A stretch of 64,000 nucleotides of DNA from Magnetococcales bacterium. Its GTDB lineage: Bacteria > Pseudomonadota > Magnetococcia > Magnetococcales > JADFWU01. The notes under the pieces are model-generated. The model did not search any database and was not told the DNA's origin. It worked only from the letters and a program-made list of their open reading frames with translations. Each line of letters opens with the position of its first letter. Position 1 is the stretch's first letter. The stretch covers positions 253,943 to 317,942 of the forward strand of contig JADFWU010000001.1 in NCBI GenBank assembly GCA_015234045.1. Reading direction: 5' to 3'. Below, in pieces: positions 27,122 through 36,518 of the stretch. Made by a program: the position numbers and the translations under genes.

Positions 27122-28306
27122 ATGTCAACTTCTCATCATATCCACTTAATTCAACTCAATAATCATGAGTTTTTGATAAATAAACATATTATAGAAGCCG
27201 CAAAACTATTCCTTGGCACCAACTTTTCCAGTCATTTTCATATACATGAAAATATAGACGCGCTGTGTTCACTGAGCCAAAAAACACCGCTCGACTTGTT
27301 GGTTATCAGTCATGTTCAACTTGGTAATCTTGAGGGTAAACAAGATTGTTGTGCTCAAGATTTACTTGATACACTCAAATCTGTTAATAATGTGCCAAAA
27401 AAGGGTTCATATACACCCTGTAAAACCGCTCTATTATTGTTAAGTAATAAGTATTTGCATCGAGTGTTGCCTCATAAATTTCCCGATTTAATTCTTGGAG
27501 TATTACCTACACCGATTGAAAATGCTCAATCTGTGATTCCTTTTTTTCATGGTTTACTTCACCGTTTGAGCACGCACCGTCTGCTTACCGAAAAAATAGC
27601 CGACACAACTAAAGCATTAATGAATGGATTAGCGCAAGCCATTGAAAAAAGAGATGGCTTCACTGGCGGTCATGTCAATAGAGTTGGCACTATTTCCAGA
27701 CGACTTGCTGAACTGTATTTTAGAAAACAAGAGATCCAACCCTTGTTTGATCTAGATCATTTTGAATGGGCTGCTGTACTTCATGATGTTGGAAAAATCA
27801 GTACGCCTGAGTGTATTCTAATCAAGCCCGGTAGATTTGAGGGTGATGAACGTTCAATCATGGAAAGGCATGCAATAGTTGGTTCTACACTTCTTGAAGA
27901 TGCAAATGCTGATAATAAACTGGATCTTTTGTCAATTGCAGCGACAATTGCCAAAACCCACCATGAAAAATGTGATGGGACTGGCTACCCAAACGGTATT
28001 TCGAAAAATGAGATTCCACTAGAAGGTCGAATTGTTGCTGTAGCTGATGTAATGGATGCCTTACTTTCCAAGCGTTCTTATAAAGAAGCTAAAACGCCAG
28101 AAGTTACACTGAAAATATTAATTGATGATCGTTTCAATGAAAATGGTTCAGGTCACTTTGATGAAGATATTATTGATATATTAGTAAATAACTGGGACGA
28201 TCTTCTAAAATTATGGAATGAATGTAAAATAGAAGATGTTGATCAAGGTGCGTCTTCACCCGGTCATTATGATAAATATTGCAGATCTGCAAATACTATT
28301 AGTTAA
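27122..28306 (+). CDS. HD-GYP cyclic-di-GMP phosphodiesterase-like protein
   Basis: This 394-residue protein has an N-terminal domain of about 160 residues that looks like a degenerate receiver (LDLLVISHVQLG, TALLLLSNKY), then an HD-GYP domain. Key motifs are intact: EKRDGFTGGHVNRVG, AAVLHDVGKIS, MERHAIVG, KTHHEKCDGTGYPNGI and AVADVMDALLSKRSYK. HD-GYP enzymes hydrolyse cyclic-di-GMP in the cytosol. No phospho-acceptor of receiver type is clear in the N-domain. Convergent with the hybrid kinase gene. Codon use looks AT-rich like the preceding accessory genes. Confidence 0.9.
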   Translation: MSTSHHIHLIQLNNHEFLINKHIIEAAKLFLGTNFSSHFHIHENIDALCSLSQKTPLDLLVISHVQLGNLEGKQDCCAQDLLDTLKSVNNVPKKGSYTPCKTALLLLSNKYLHRVLPHKFPDLILGVLPTPIENAQSVIPFFHGLLHRLSTHRLLTEKIADTTKALMNGLAQAIEKRDGFTGGHVNRVGTISRRLAELYFRKQEIQPLFDLDHFEWAAVLHDVGKISTPECILIKPGRFEGDERSIMERHAIVGSTLLEDANADNKLDLLSIAATIAKTHHEKCDGTGYPNGISKNEIPLEGRIVAVADVMDALLSKRSYKEAKTPEVTLKILIDDRFNENGSGHFDEDIIDILVNNWDDLLKLWNECKIEDVDQGASSPGHYDKYCRSANTIS

Positions 28307-28360
28307 TTGTAATGTGGATAAAGAAAAGCTGTATAGTTTTCACAGCCAATCGACATTGAC

Positions 28361-31300
28361 TTACCCCATATAATCCCGCAGTGTCGCCAAAAGCAGTTTC
28401 TTCTTAATGGGTTTGGTGAGGTGAAGATCACACCCAGAGGCTTTGATTTGCTCTGATTCTTCAGATAAGGCATGGGCGGTTAATGCAATGACAGGTGTTG
28501 GATTGTGACCCTGCTGATTTTCCCAAGCCCGTATTGCCTGGGTAGCTTGATACCCATCCATCACCGGCATTTGTATATCCATCAATACAAAATCAAACGA
28601 TTCGCTTTTAAATTTCTCTACTGCATCGGCACCATTGGTTGCCATTACTAACTGGTAGGCACTCTTTTTCAAGAAGGCCTGAACCAGTAATCTATTATCA
28701 TCCGCATCGTCAACGAGTAGGATTTTCTGTGGATTCTGAGAATCAATAGTCGGGCTGTCCACGGTTTGACCATTGTGCTTTATTGCATTCTTATCTTGAT
28801 TCAATGTATCTGGACCAACTGGCATAGCGGAAGACGCTGGAAGCGGAATGAGAAAAGTAAACGTACTACCTTGATCCAGTGTGCTTTCCACCCAAATCTT
28901 ACCATCCATCAGATCAACCAAGCGCTGACAGATCGTCAAGCCTAAACCAGTTCCACCATGTTTTCTGGTAGTTGAGGCATCTGCTTGTGTAAAGGGTTTG
29001 AAAATCTCCTCCTGATGCGCTTGGGAAATACCTAACCCGGTATCCTCAACGGAGAAAAAGATCTTATCTTCCATGCTGGAACCTAAACGAATGCTAATGG
29101 CACCTTTTTGAGTGAATTTTAGCGCATTACCTATTAAATTTAACAACATCTGACGCAGACGTGTAGAATCACCTTCTACCCAGCATGGTACTTCATCATC
29201 AATTTGAAGATCTAATACAATCCCTTTCTCACGTGCTGTAAATTCAAAAATATTAACCGCTTCTCTGACCAGTAGATGCAGGTCGAACGTCGCTTTTTCC
29301 AAAATTAACTGACCTGCCTCAATTTTGGAAAGATCAAGCACATCATTGATCAGGGATAACAACACTTCACCAGAGCGATTTAGTGTATCAACGCTCCATT
29401 TCTGAGTTTCGGTGAGTTCTGTTTCATTGAGCACTTCACCCATACCGAGAATGGCATTCAGGGGTGTGCGTATCTCATGGCTCATAGTAGCTAGAAAAAT
29501 GCTCTTGGCCTGATTGGCTTTTTCTGCCTCTCTTTTTGCTGATCTGAGATTGGTTTCTGCTTCCTTTGTCTTGGTAACGTCAAACATGATGCCAAGCATT
29601 TCAGCAGGCATTCCTTTTTGGTCTGTCACAACGGTAACGACATCTCTGATCCAGACGACTCTGCCGCTTTTTGTAACTGCTCGATACTCAAGAGTATGAT
29701 CCTGACCACGAGCTGTTCGAGCAATACAGTACTGGCTGGCCCACTCTCGATCATCTGGATAAATCCGAGCTTTCCAGGAATCAAGATCTGTCCAGGAATC
29801 TATAGCGTAACCCAATAAAACCTCACTTTGAGGACTCATATATGTGAATTGGTCGGCATCGAGATCAAAACGCCAAAAAATAGCATAAGCTTGTTCCACC
29901 AAAGAGCGGAACATCCGTTCACTATTTATCAGACGGTCTTCACTTTCTTTCAAAGCCAGCACAATGTTCTTTTCTTCAGTGTGATCCACCACACTGCCAA
30001 CATAACTGACCAATGCGCCTTGACTATTTAATTCTGGAAAAGCCTGAAATTCAACCCACCGAACCTCTCCATCAGGCCGAATAATACGGCTTTGTTCCGC
30101 CCAAGGCTCTTTGTTGGCGACCACATGTTGCCAGCTTTCAACCGTACGTTGTCGATCTTCAGGATGAATGGCGTTAATCCATCCTTCACCCAAAGTTTTT
30201 TCAGAGGAGAAGTGAGAAATTTCACTCCAACGCTTATTCACATAAATCCCTTTTCCTTCGGGAGAAGCCTGGAATATGCCTATTGGAGAAAAATCAGCCA
30301 GTGCACGGAAGCGCTCTTCATTGTTTCTAATCGACTGTTCAGCATGTCTGAGGATAGTGATGTCCCAGTTAACACCGACCATGCTTTCAGGCAAACCTCT
30401 TGTTGAATAATTTACCAAACCAGCAGAGCGGACATGTCGGACAGAGCCATCCGGCCAAATAATTCGAAATTCGGTATCAAACTCTATATCACCAGCTAAA
30501 GCAGAATTTATCAGTGCTTCAGTAGGCAGTAAATCATCTGGATGAACCTGATTTTTCCATGCTTGATAATGACCAGTAAACTCATTCTTATCAACGTGAT
30601 AGATCTCCATCATTTGGTGATCCCAAATAAGTTGATTATCGGCCAAGTTCCATTCCCAAACACCGATTCCACCGGCACGTGTTGCTATAGACAAACGCTT
30701 ACTGGTACGCAATAATTTATCTTCTGCTTGTTTTCGTTCTGAAATATTTTTTATAAAGGCAATAAAGTAATCTATGGAATGATCGCTTTTGCGCATACAG
30801 CTAACAGAGATGATTGCATGAATAACCTCACCGTTTTTATGGATAAATCGCTTATCCATGCTGTAGCCATTGCTAATACCATCAATTATTCGATTAAATT
30901 CTGTCAGATCAGCTTCCAAATCATCTGGATGCGTTAGCTCTGCCCAAGTTTTACTGGATAGTTCTTGTTTGGAATAGCCGAAGATTTCACATAATCGGTC
31001 ATTAACCTCCAACCACCCTTTTTCAATCGTGGTTGTGGCAATTCCGATAAGGCCCAATTCGAAATAGCGTCTCAATTGTTCTTCATTAATTCTAAGCTGT
31101 TCCAGTATTTTTTTCTGCGCACTAATATTCTGAATTTGACCAATAAATAGTCGAGGATCTCCAGCCTCATCCCGAACCAGTGAAACACTCAACAATCCCC
31201 AAACAATGCTGCCTGAACGATGTAAATAGCGTTTTTCCATCGTAAACGAATCAATTTGACCACTGATGACATGGCGCAAATTCTGGAGGTCTTTCTTTAA

Positions 31301-32212
31301 GTCATCGGGATGTGTAATGTTCTCAAATGTCATATTGAGCAGTTCATCGCGGTCATAGCCAACCATTTGGCAAAAAGCGTGATTGACATCAACGAACTTT
31401 TTATCCATGCCTGCAATGACTAACCCCATCACAGCCTGGTGGAAAAAAACGCGGAACTTCTCTTCACTTTCCCGTAGATAGATCTCTAATTCATGTTGGG
31501 CAGAAAGATGTTTGGCACTGTCAGACAGAAACTGATTGGTAACTTGGGTGAGTACGCCAAGCTCATCATGCACGTGATTATCAATCAGCGGTAATGGTTG
31601 TGGATTGAGTGGATCCATAGCAGCCAAATTTTTTGACTGTCGGATCAAAGGGCGGGTTAACACCATGTGATAGGCGCTGAACAATAACAAAACCAACAAC
31701 AGATTACGTAATACACCACTGATAATGACAAATATTGCTCGGGAGACAAAATCAGATAGTGCCACATCCCGGTCCACTTCAACAATCAGACGACCAGGCT
31801 TATCCATGGGAACACCTGGCGGATGCAATCTTCTTTCATATTTGATGATGCCACCGGAAAAAAAGCCAGATAACCAGCGCTGCTCAACGTTTACCAGCTC
31901 TTGCCGATGTTTAGCTGACAACTCAAGTCCCAAATCATCCAGAATCTGTCCCGCGTTGATGAAATCATATTCCAATAGCCCCTGAACCACCTCCCGTGCC
32001 AAATCTCGATCAAGGATATGTACTGAACGTGTGGCCGGATGAGTTGCCACATCCAAAATGCGTTGAATATGTGCATCAAGAGCATCCGTCTGAATTGTGT
32101 AATCTCGCACCACCTGCACAATGCTGAGAATCAAACCCAGTAAAAATGCCACTGCAACGCCAATACGTGCCAAGCGAAAAGAGAGGCGTTTGGTAATCGG
32201 CAATTTATTCAT
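28361..32212 (-). CDS. Five-PAS hybrid histidine kinase
   Basis: This 1283-residue membrane kinase has two N-terminal membrane segments around a periplasmic domain (about 20-40 and 155-180), a HAMP-like linker (VHDELGVLTQV), and five PAS domains at about 240-885 (EKFRVFFHQAVMG, ELGLIGIATTTIEKG, RAGGIGVWEWN, ADFSPIGIFQASP, VEQAYAIFWRFD). A HisKA domain with His912 (TMSHEIRTPLNAIL), an ATPase domain (NLIGNALKFTQKG, DTGLGIS, GGTGLGLTIC) and a C-terminal receiver with Asp1212 (LMDIQMPVMDG) follow. ATG 32212 overlaps the upstream stop codon (ATGA), so it is translationally coupled to the solute-binding-protein gene. No separate response regulator is adjacent; output probably passes by phosphotransfer. 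Its sensor part is paralogous to the protein at 1-749. Confidence 0.95.
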   Translation of the reverse strand: MNKLPITKRLSFRLARIGVAVAFLLGLILSIVQVVRDYTIQTDALDAHIQRILDVATHPATRSVHILDRDLAREVVQGLLEYDFINAGQILDDLGLELSAKHRQELVNVEQRWLSGFFSGGIIKYERRLHPPGVPMDKPGRLIVEVDRDVALSDFVSRAIFVIISGVLRNLLLVLLLFSAYHMVLTRPLIRQSKNLAAMDPLNPQPLPLIDNHVHDELGVLTQVTNQFLSDSAKHLSAQHELEIYLRESEEKFRVFFHQAVMGLVIAGMDKKFVDVNHAFCQMVGYDRDELLNMTFENITHPDDLKKDLQNLRHVISGQIDSFTMEKRYLHRSGSIVWGLLSVSLVRDEAGDPRLFIGQIQNISAQKKILEQLRINEEQLRRYFELGLIGIATTTIEKGWLEVNDRLCEIFGYSKQELSSKTWAELTHPDDLEADLTEFNRIIDGISNGYSMDKRFIHKNGEVIHAIISVSCMRKSDHSIDYFIAFIKNISERKQAEDKLLRTSKRLSIATRAGGIGVWEWNLADNQLIWDHQMMEIYHVDKNEFTGHYQAWKNQVHPDDLLPTEALINSALAGDIEFDTEFRIIWPDGSVRHVRSAGLVNYSTRGLPESMVGVNWDITILRHAEQSIRNNEERFRALADFSPIGIFQASPEGKGIYVNKRWSEISHFSSEKTLGEGWINAIHPEDRQRTVESWQHVVANKEPWAEQSRIIRPDGEVRWVEFQAFPELNSQGALVSYVGSVVDHTEEKNIVLALKESEDRLINSERMFRSLVEQAYAIFWRFDLDADQFTYMSPQSEVLLGYAIDSWTDLDSWKARIYPDDREWASQYCIARTARGQDHTLEYRAVTKSGRVVWIRDVVTVVTDQKGMPAEMLGIMFDVTKTKEAETNLRSAKREAEKANQAKSIFLATMSHEIRTPLNAILGMGEVLNETELTETQKWSVDTLNRSGEVLLSLINDVLDLSKIEAGQLILEKATFDLHLLVREAVNIFEFTAREKGIVLDLQIDDEVPCWVEGDSTRLRQMLLNLIGNALKFTQKGAISIRLGSSMEDKIFFSVEDTGLGISQAHQEEIFKPFTQADASTTRKHGGTGLGLTICQRLVDLMDGKIWVESTLDQGSTFTFLIPLPASSAMPVGPDTLNQDKNAIKHNGQTVDSPTIDSQNPQKILLVDDADDNRLLVQAFLKKSAYQLVMATNGADAVEKFKSESFDFVLMDIQMPVMDGYQATQAIRAWENQQGHNPTPVIALTAHALSEESEQIKASGCDLHLTKPIKKKLLLATLRDYMG

Positions 32213-32994
32213 AATGAGTCCGAAAGGTCGCCACAATTGGAAGCGTCTACTCCGCCATAACGATCATAAAGTTGTTGAAAAAGCCCCTGTTTTTTCACTG
32301 TCTCCACCGCCTTTGATAGCACTGGTATGAGATGTTGTAGTTTAGATCGCCTTGAAATGGAGAGATGTGTTTCCATGGTTTCCAGAATAATGGGCGTACC
32401 CAATTTTGTCTGCCAATCCCCCGGCAGATGTGCGTGTTCAGCCAGCCCTTTTTTGTACGCACCGAGCACAATACTATTGATTACAAAACCATCCAACCAA
32501 TGACGTAACGTCATATGTAACATGGATTCATTACTTGGCACTTCAACGGGAATCAAACCAAATTGATGAGCAAATTTTATATGGAAATACCCCTTTGAAA
32601 TGAATCCAATACGCTTATCTGTTAGATCATCCAGGCTTGAAATATGGGAATTTCCATGTGGAATTAACAGCGCTTGCAGACAACCCATATTTCCTAGAAA
32701 TGTGACACCAGGCAACATCTGATCATCTTTATAGGAGATCATCAGATCAGCTTCTCCCAAAGTGACACTTCTAAGAGCCCGGGGAATCGGCATTAATTTA
32801 ATGTCTATGGGAATGCCAGACGCTTTCTCAATTTCCCGGATCATATCGACCATTAAACCAATTGGTTTGCCGCTGTCACCAGCCCGGCCAAAGGGGAAAA
32901 AATCAAGCAGTGCAAGCGTTGGTCTATTTTCTGCCGTAACAAAACCGCCAGGCAATAATAGGAATACAAACAGAACCAGTACACGTAAGTCCAT
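32209..32994 (-). CDS. Periplasmic solute-binding protein, family 3
   Basis: This 261-residue protein has a signal peptide (MDLRVLVLFVFLLLPGGFVTA) and an SBP family-3 core: PIGLMVDMIREIEKASGIPI, MPIPRALRSVTLGEADLMIS, LDDLTDKRIGFISKGYF, and a C-terminal LFQQLYDRYGG. No ABC permease or ATPase gene is adjacent. The stop codon overlaps the start of the hybrid kinase (ATGA), which suggests the protein presents a ligand to that kinase instead of feeding a transporter. Ligand unknown. Confidence 0.88.
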   Translation of the reverse strand: MDLRVLVLFVFLLLPGGFVTAENRPTLALLDFFPFGRAGDSGKPIGLMVDMIREIEKASGIPIDIKLMPIPRALRSVTLGEADLMISYKDDQMLPGVTFLGNMGCLQALLIPHGNSHISSLDDLTDKRIGFISKGYFHIKFAHQFGLIPVEVPSNESMLHMTLRHWLDGFVINSIVLGAYKKGLAEHAHLPGDWQTKLGTPIILETMETHLSISRRSKLQHLIPVLSKAVETVKKQGLFQQLYDRYGGVDASNCGDLSDSL

Positions 32995-33057
32995 TTGAAC
33001 TGCTTCTCCATTTCATAAAAAACGACAAACATCTTATTGATCAATAAAAATATAGCC

Positions 33058-33201
33058 TAGGCCCTGTTGACATTCACCATCTTTCGGCCCCTGGCGGCGT
33101 TAAATCCGCCTCAAAATGCTCACGTACTACCAGTACGCTCCGCTTTTTCGTTGGATTTGCCTTGCCAGGAACCGAAATCTGGCGAATGTCAACACGCCCT
33201 A
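33058..33201. mobile_element. MITE-like palindromic element
   Basis: About 144 bases form one long imperfect palindrome. Ends GGCCCTGTTGACATTC (33060-33075) and GAATGTCAACACGCCC (33184-33199) are near-perfect inverted repeats, and further inner arms continue (AAATCC/GGATTT, CTGGC/GCCAG, CCGAAA/TTTCGG) to a centre GTACTACCAGTAC at about 33124-33136. CTAG flanks both ends and could be a short target duplication. No transposase is inside. It lies between the solute-binding-protein gene and a small membrane-protein gene. Confidence 0.7.
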
Positions 33202-33446
33202 GTTTAGGGTAACTATTCACCGAAAAATATGCCACTATTTGTCACTTTGAGACGCTTTTTTGCGACAGTTTACGATTGATTCTTAAGATTGTAATATAAA
33301 TATCTTAATTCATGTTAAAGTGTTTGTTACAAAAAATTTACAAATTTAACAGCTATTCTTCACAACAAGCAGGGAACTAATAGAAGTCATCCGTACTCTT
33401 AGTCAATATCGTCTATCACAATATGTAAATATTAGGGAAATCTAAA

Positions 33447-33677
33447 ATGCGCTATTTAGTGATGGGATTTGGATCGGCAACAGTCTGGGGTGTGTTGAGC
33501 GTTTTTCTGTTCGGCAGTGAAGCGCTTATGCAGACAGCCTGGGTTGAGCGGGTTTTCTGGGCATTGGCAGCTTCTGGTGTTATTGCTGGTTACGCAGATG
33601 CCTTTATCCGATGTCCAATATGTCGAAAACACCCAACAAAATATACCCGTTTCTGTTCTTCAGTAAACGCTGCTTAG
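33447..33677 (+). CDS. Small membrane protein of unknown function
   Basis: This 76-residue protein starts at ATG 33447 with AGGGA 8 bases upstream. Two hydrophobic segments (MGFGSATVWGVLSVFLFG and VFWALAASGVIAGYADAFI) are followed by a short tail with a CPICRKHPTKYTRFC cysteine cluster that could bind metal. An intrinsic-terminator-like hairpin starts at its stop codon. Not recognised. Confidence 0.55.
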   Translation: MRYLVMGFGSATVWGVLSVFLFGSEALMQTAWVERVFWALAASGVIAGYADAFIRCPICRKHPTKYTRFCSSVNAA

Positions 33678-33718
33678 AACAAAGCCCATCCAAACAGAAA
33701 ATGGGTGGGCTTTGTTCT
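33676..33718. terminator. Hairpin terminator between convergent genes
   Basis: AGAACAAAGCCCATCC (33676-33691) pairs with GGGTGGGCTTTGTTCT (33703-33718), 15 of 16. The T-rich right arm and A-rich left arm could serve both directions. Confidence 0.7.
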
Positions 33719-33751
33719 TGTACTACAAATAATGGACCAGCATTTTCCAAC

Positions 33752-36457
33752 TCACTTCTTTTGGAAAACATATGCGGGTTTGGTCCAGTAGATCAGCAAC
33801 GGTAACAGAGTCAAAGCGGTTACCACATCAATAACCAAAGCCTCACCGATATAGAAGCCCAAGCCCCAGGTGTTGCCCAATTCAGTGGCCATCAACGGAA
33901 TGAAGCTGCCCAAAAGGACAATCACTGAAACCAATACTGCTGAACCGGATGTTGCCAAAGTATTTTTCAGCGATTCATTCCAATTTTGACCGGTATTAGC
34001 CATTTCCTCCCGCAGACGGGAAATCATGTATATGGAGTAGTCTACACCCAATCCCATAGCAATACTCAATGTAACAAGATTGCCAAAATGGAGATTGCCG
34101 GACCAGTTTTCTACATGGGTAAAGTATCCAGCCATACCATACTGAGCAAACAACGTGATCCCCAGAATGACTACCAAAATACCTGAAATCAGCAACGACC
34201 TGAATATGAGTGCAGCGATCAGGAAGATTGCCAAACCGGTTTGAAGGGGAGAGCTTAACCAGTTAGCCATACTCACTTCACGGGTTGCTTCCGTTGCCCC
34301 CAAAAATCCGCCGATACCCGGTGATACATAGTCTGGTCCCGGTTTGGAAAGCGTATTGATATCACCGGACTCATCCGCATTTCGGAAACCAAAGTTGACC
34401 TTTTTGAATCCGGCATCCTCTTTGTGCTGTTCGATATAGTCCTGAATATCCAACACCACTTGATGTGTCTTGACAGGATCCATGGTGTTGACGAAACCGA
34501 GCAATACACCCTGATTCCAACTTTCAGCATCCACAAAAGAATCCAGATCACCTTCGCTTGTCATCGCTTCTAATAAACCATTATAGAGTGCAATGATATC
34601 ATTGGAATTCCGATCATCCTCAGGGTCAATGCTGGTAAGAAATTCACGATCAGGAATATTGAAAAAGGCCATATTCGACTTTTGACCCGGCTCTGATGCA
34701 AGCAGCATATTGACCAGTTTTAGATATTGGGCATATGAACCGGTAAAACCAATATACGGATGCGCCCGCATCCACTCTTCCATACGGGCCAGATCGGCCA
34801 TCACATCGGCATCATTGTAAATGCCCTGTTCGCCATCCTCTTCAGCATCGTGACAGGCTGGTGGTTCCAGATCTGCATAATCACAGAGTGGTTTGATAGG
34901 ATTTTTGCCACGAATGGGAATATTCAAGGAGATTACACCAGGCATGATCTCGCCCAGTCGATTGATATCCTGAATGGTTATAGAGGACTCTTTAAATGCG
35001 GCATGGGCATAGTTGATTCCTTTTTCCACACCGGGCATCAGGTCTTCGGCGGTGGCTTCAGTGATCTTGGTATAGTGGACCGATAACGCCAACACCACAG
35101 CAACACCGACAACAGGCAACCATTTTCCAGGACCAGTCAGCAAACGGGTCACGCCATTGGCCATGCGCTGTTCACGTGACAGGGCTGCGGCGTGTACCAG
35201 AGCACCGGGCCGTTTATCCGGGAACATGACCATCATGGCTGGAATCAAGCTGGTAGTGGTCAGTATCAAGGTAAACATTCCGAACATGCCAAAGTAGGCA
35301 TAGGCTTTGTAAAACGAGATATCCACGAGCGAAAGCGTTGCAAAACCAGCTACATCGGTAATGATGGAGAGCGTTGCCGGAATGATAGTGAACTGAATTG
35401 CCCGAATGCCGGCCTCAGTGGAATCACCCAGTTCTTGATGCTCTTGCATATAACGTCGGGTCACCTGTACGGCATGACCAATACCAATCGCCAGAAGCAA
35501 CATGGGTGTCAACACCATCATGGTGGTGAGCTTGAAGTCGGAAAATCCCATCAAGCCAAGGGTCCAGATGATGGTTGAAACCACACCAAACAGCGGAAAT
35601 AGTGCCCCACGAACGGTGCGACACTCTTTGAGCAGAATCACAATCACAATGGCAAACGATATGGCAAACAACCACCAGTTATCCACCAGATTGAGCAACA
35701 TATAGGCAAGAAAATACGGCTCACCGGCGACTAACACCTCAAACCGATCATCATGGCTATACGGTTCTAATTCTTCCAAAAGGGTTCGCACCCAGGATAG
35801 ATAGTGCGCTTTCATCTCATCATCATAATCTGCAATGATGAATGTCGCTTTGGCCTCACACTCTGGCTGACCATAATCACAGCGATTGCCCGCCTTATCT
35901 TCCATATACAGAAGCATCGGTGCCATCACTGGATTTTCTTCAAGTCCTTCTTTTAGAAAGGCCAGTTGTTGTTGACTTTTCTCGCCATCCTCTTCTGAGA
36001 CACCAGCGGTTGGAATCAATCTTTTGAACACCAAACCATTCTCATCCGCGCCCATATATTTCACTTTTTGGGCTGCCAATGAGATGAAATTGGATGGTCG
36101 TGAATTGGGTAATGCCTCCAGTTTCCTGTGGATCTCCTGGACCATATTGATGAACCAGGGCTGGTATATATTGCCTTCCTCAAGACTCAACCCAACCACC
36201 ATCAGGTTACCCATGCCGAAGGTTTTTTCAGCATATAGATTGGTAGCAACATAGCGATTGCTGGGTGGTAGAAGTGTATCTGGATCGTTGCGGATATCGA
36301 GATTAGGAATTTGGAAAGCGGCTAGAATCGTAATAGCGGAAACGGCAATTAAAATCGGCCAGCGCAGGCGCATAACCCAGCGGGCATAGGCCCGTGCCAA
36401 GCCACCATTAAAGGTGTCAGCCTGCTCAGATTGGGCGTTTTTCATAATATTACCCAT
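33752..36457 (-). CDS. RND/MMPL-family export protein
   Basis: This 901-residue protein has two hydrophobic blocks of an RND-type pump: one segment at about 32-50 followed by a large periplasmic domain, five or six segments at about 265-450 (WLFAISFAIVIVILL, MLLLAIGIGHAVQVTRRYM), a second periplasmic domain, and six segments at about 740-890 (AMGLGVDYSIYMISRLREE, SAVLVSVIVLLGSF). The internal duplication and GxGxDY motif fit MMPL/hydrophobe-export members. Downstream of a DUF1302-like and a LolA-like gene, a conserved trio, so the substrate is probably a lipid or other hydrophobic molecule. No membrane-fusion protein gene is adjacent. Confidence 0.88.
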   Translation of the reverse strand: MGNIMKNAQSEQADTFNGGLARAYARWVMRLRWPILIAVSAITILAAFQIPNLDIRNDPDTLLPPSNRYVATNLYAEKTFGMGNLMVVGLSLEEGNIYQPWFINMVQEIHRKLEALPNSRPSNFISLAAQKVKYMGADENGLVFKRLIPTAGVSEEDGEKSQQQLAFLKEGLEENPVMAPMLLYMEDKAGNRCDYGQPECEAKATFIIADYDDEMKAHYLSWVRTLLEELEPYSHDDRFEVLVAGEPYFLAYMLLNLVDNWWLFAISFAIVIVILLKECRTVRGALFPLFGVVSTIIWTLGLMGFSDFKLTTMMVLTPMLLLAIGIGHAVQVTRRYMQEHQELGDSTEAGIRAIQFTIIPATLSIITDVAGFATLSLVDISFYKAYAYFGMFGMFTLILTTTSLIPAMMVMFPDKRPGALVHAAALSREQRMANGVTRLLTGPGKWLPVVGVAVVLALSVHYTKITEATAEDLMPGVEKGINYAHAAFKESSITIQDINRLGEIMPGVISLNIPIRGKNPIKPLCDYADLEPPACHDAEEDGEQGIYNDADVMADLARMEEWMRAHPYIGFTGSYAQYLKLVNMLLASEPGQKSNMAFFNIPDREFLTSIDPEDDRNSNDIIALYNGLLEAMTSEGDLDSFVDAESWNQGVLLGFVNTMDPVKTHQVVLDIQDYIEQHKEDAGFKKVNFGFRNADESGDINTLSKPGPDYVSPGIGGFLGATEATREVSMANWLSSPLQTGLAIFLIAALIFRSLLISGILVVILGITLFAQYGMAGYFTHVENWSGNLHFGNLVTLSIAMGLGVDYSIYMISRLREEMANTGQNWNESLKNTLATSGSAVLVSVIVLLGSFIPLMATELGNTWGLGFYIGEALVIDVVTALTLLPLLIYWTKPAYVFQKK

Positions 36458-36466
36458 CAGTATATA

Positions 36467-36499
36467 AACCGCCCTGAATAACTGAGAATCAGGGCGGTT
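36467..36499 (-). terminator. Hairpin between the DUF1302-like and RND genes
   Basis: AACCGCCCTGA (36467-36477) pairs perfectly with TCAGGGCGGTT (36489-36499), 11 bases with an 11-base loop. A short T-rich stretch follows on the minus strand. It may reduce read-through into the pump gene. Confidence 0.6.
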
Positions 36500-36518
36500 C
36501 AGTGTAGAATTGAACTTT

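Noticed and set aside
21446-28310. Search for an attachment-site duplicate of the tRNA-Thr 3' end and for an integrase.
   Set aside because: I saw no second copy of the tRNA 3' end and no recombinase gene, so I call this an accessory stretch with possible island character only.
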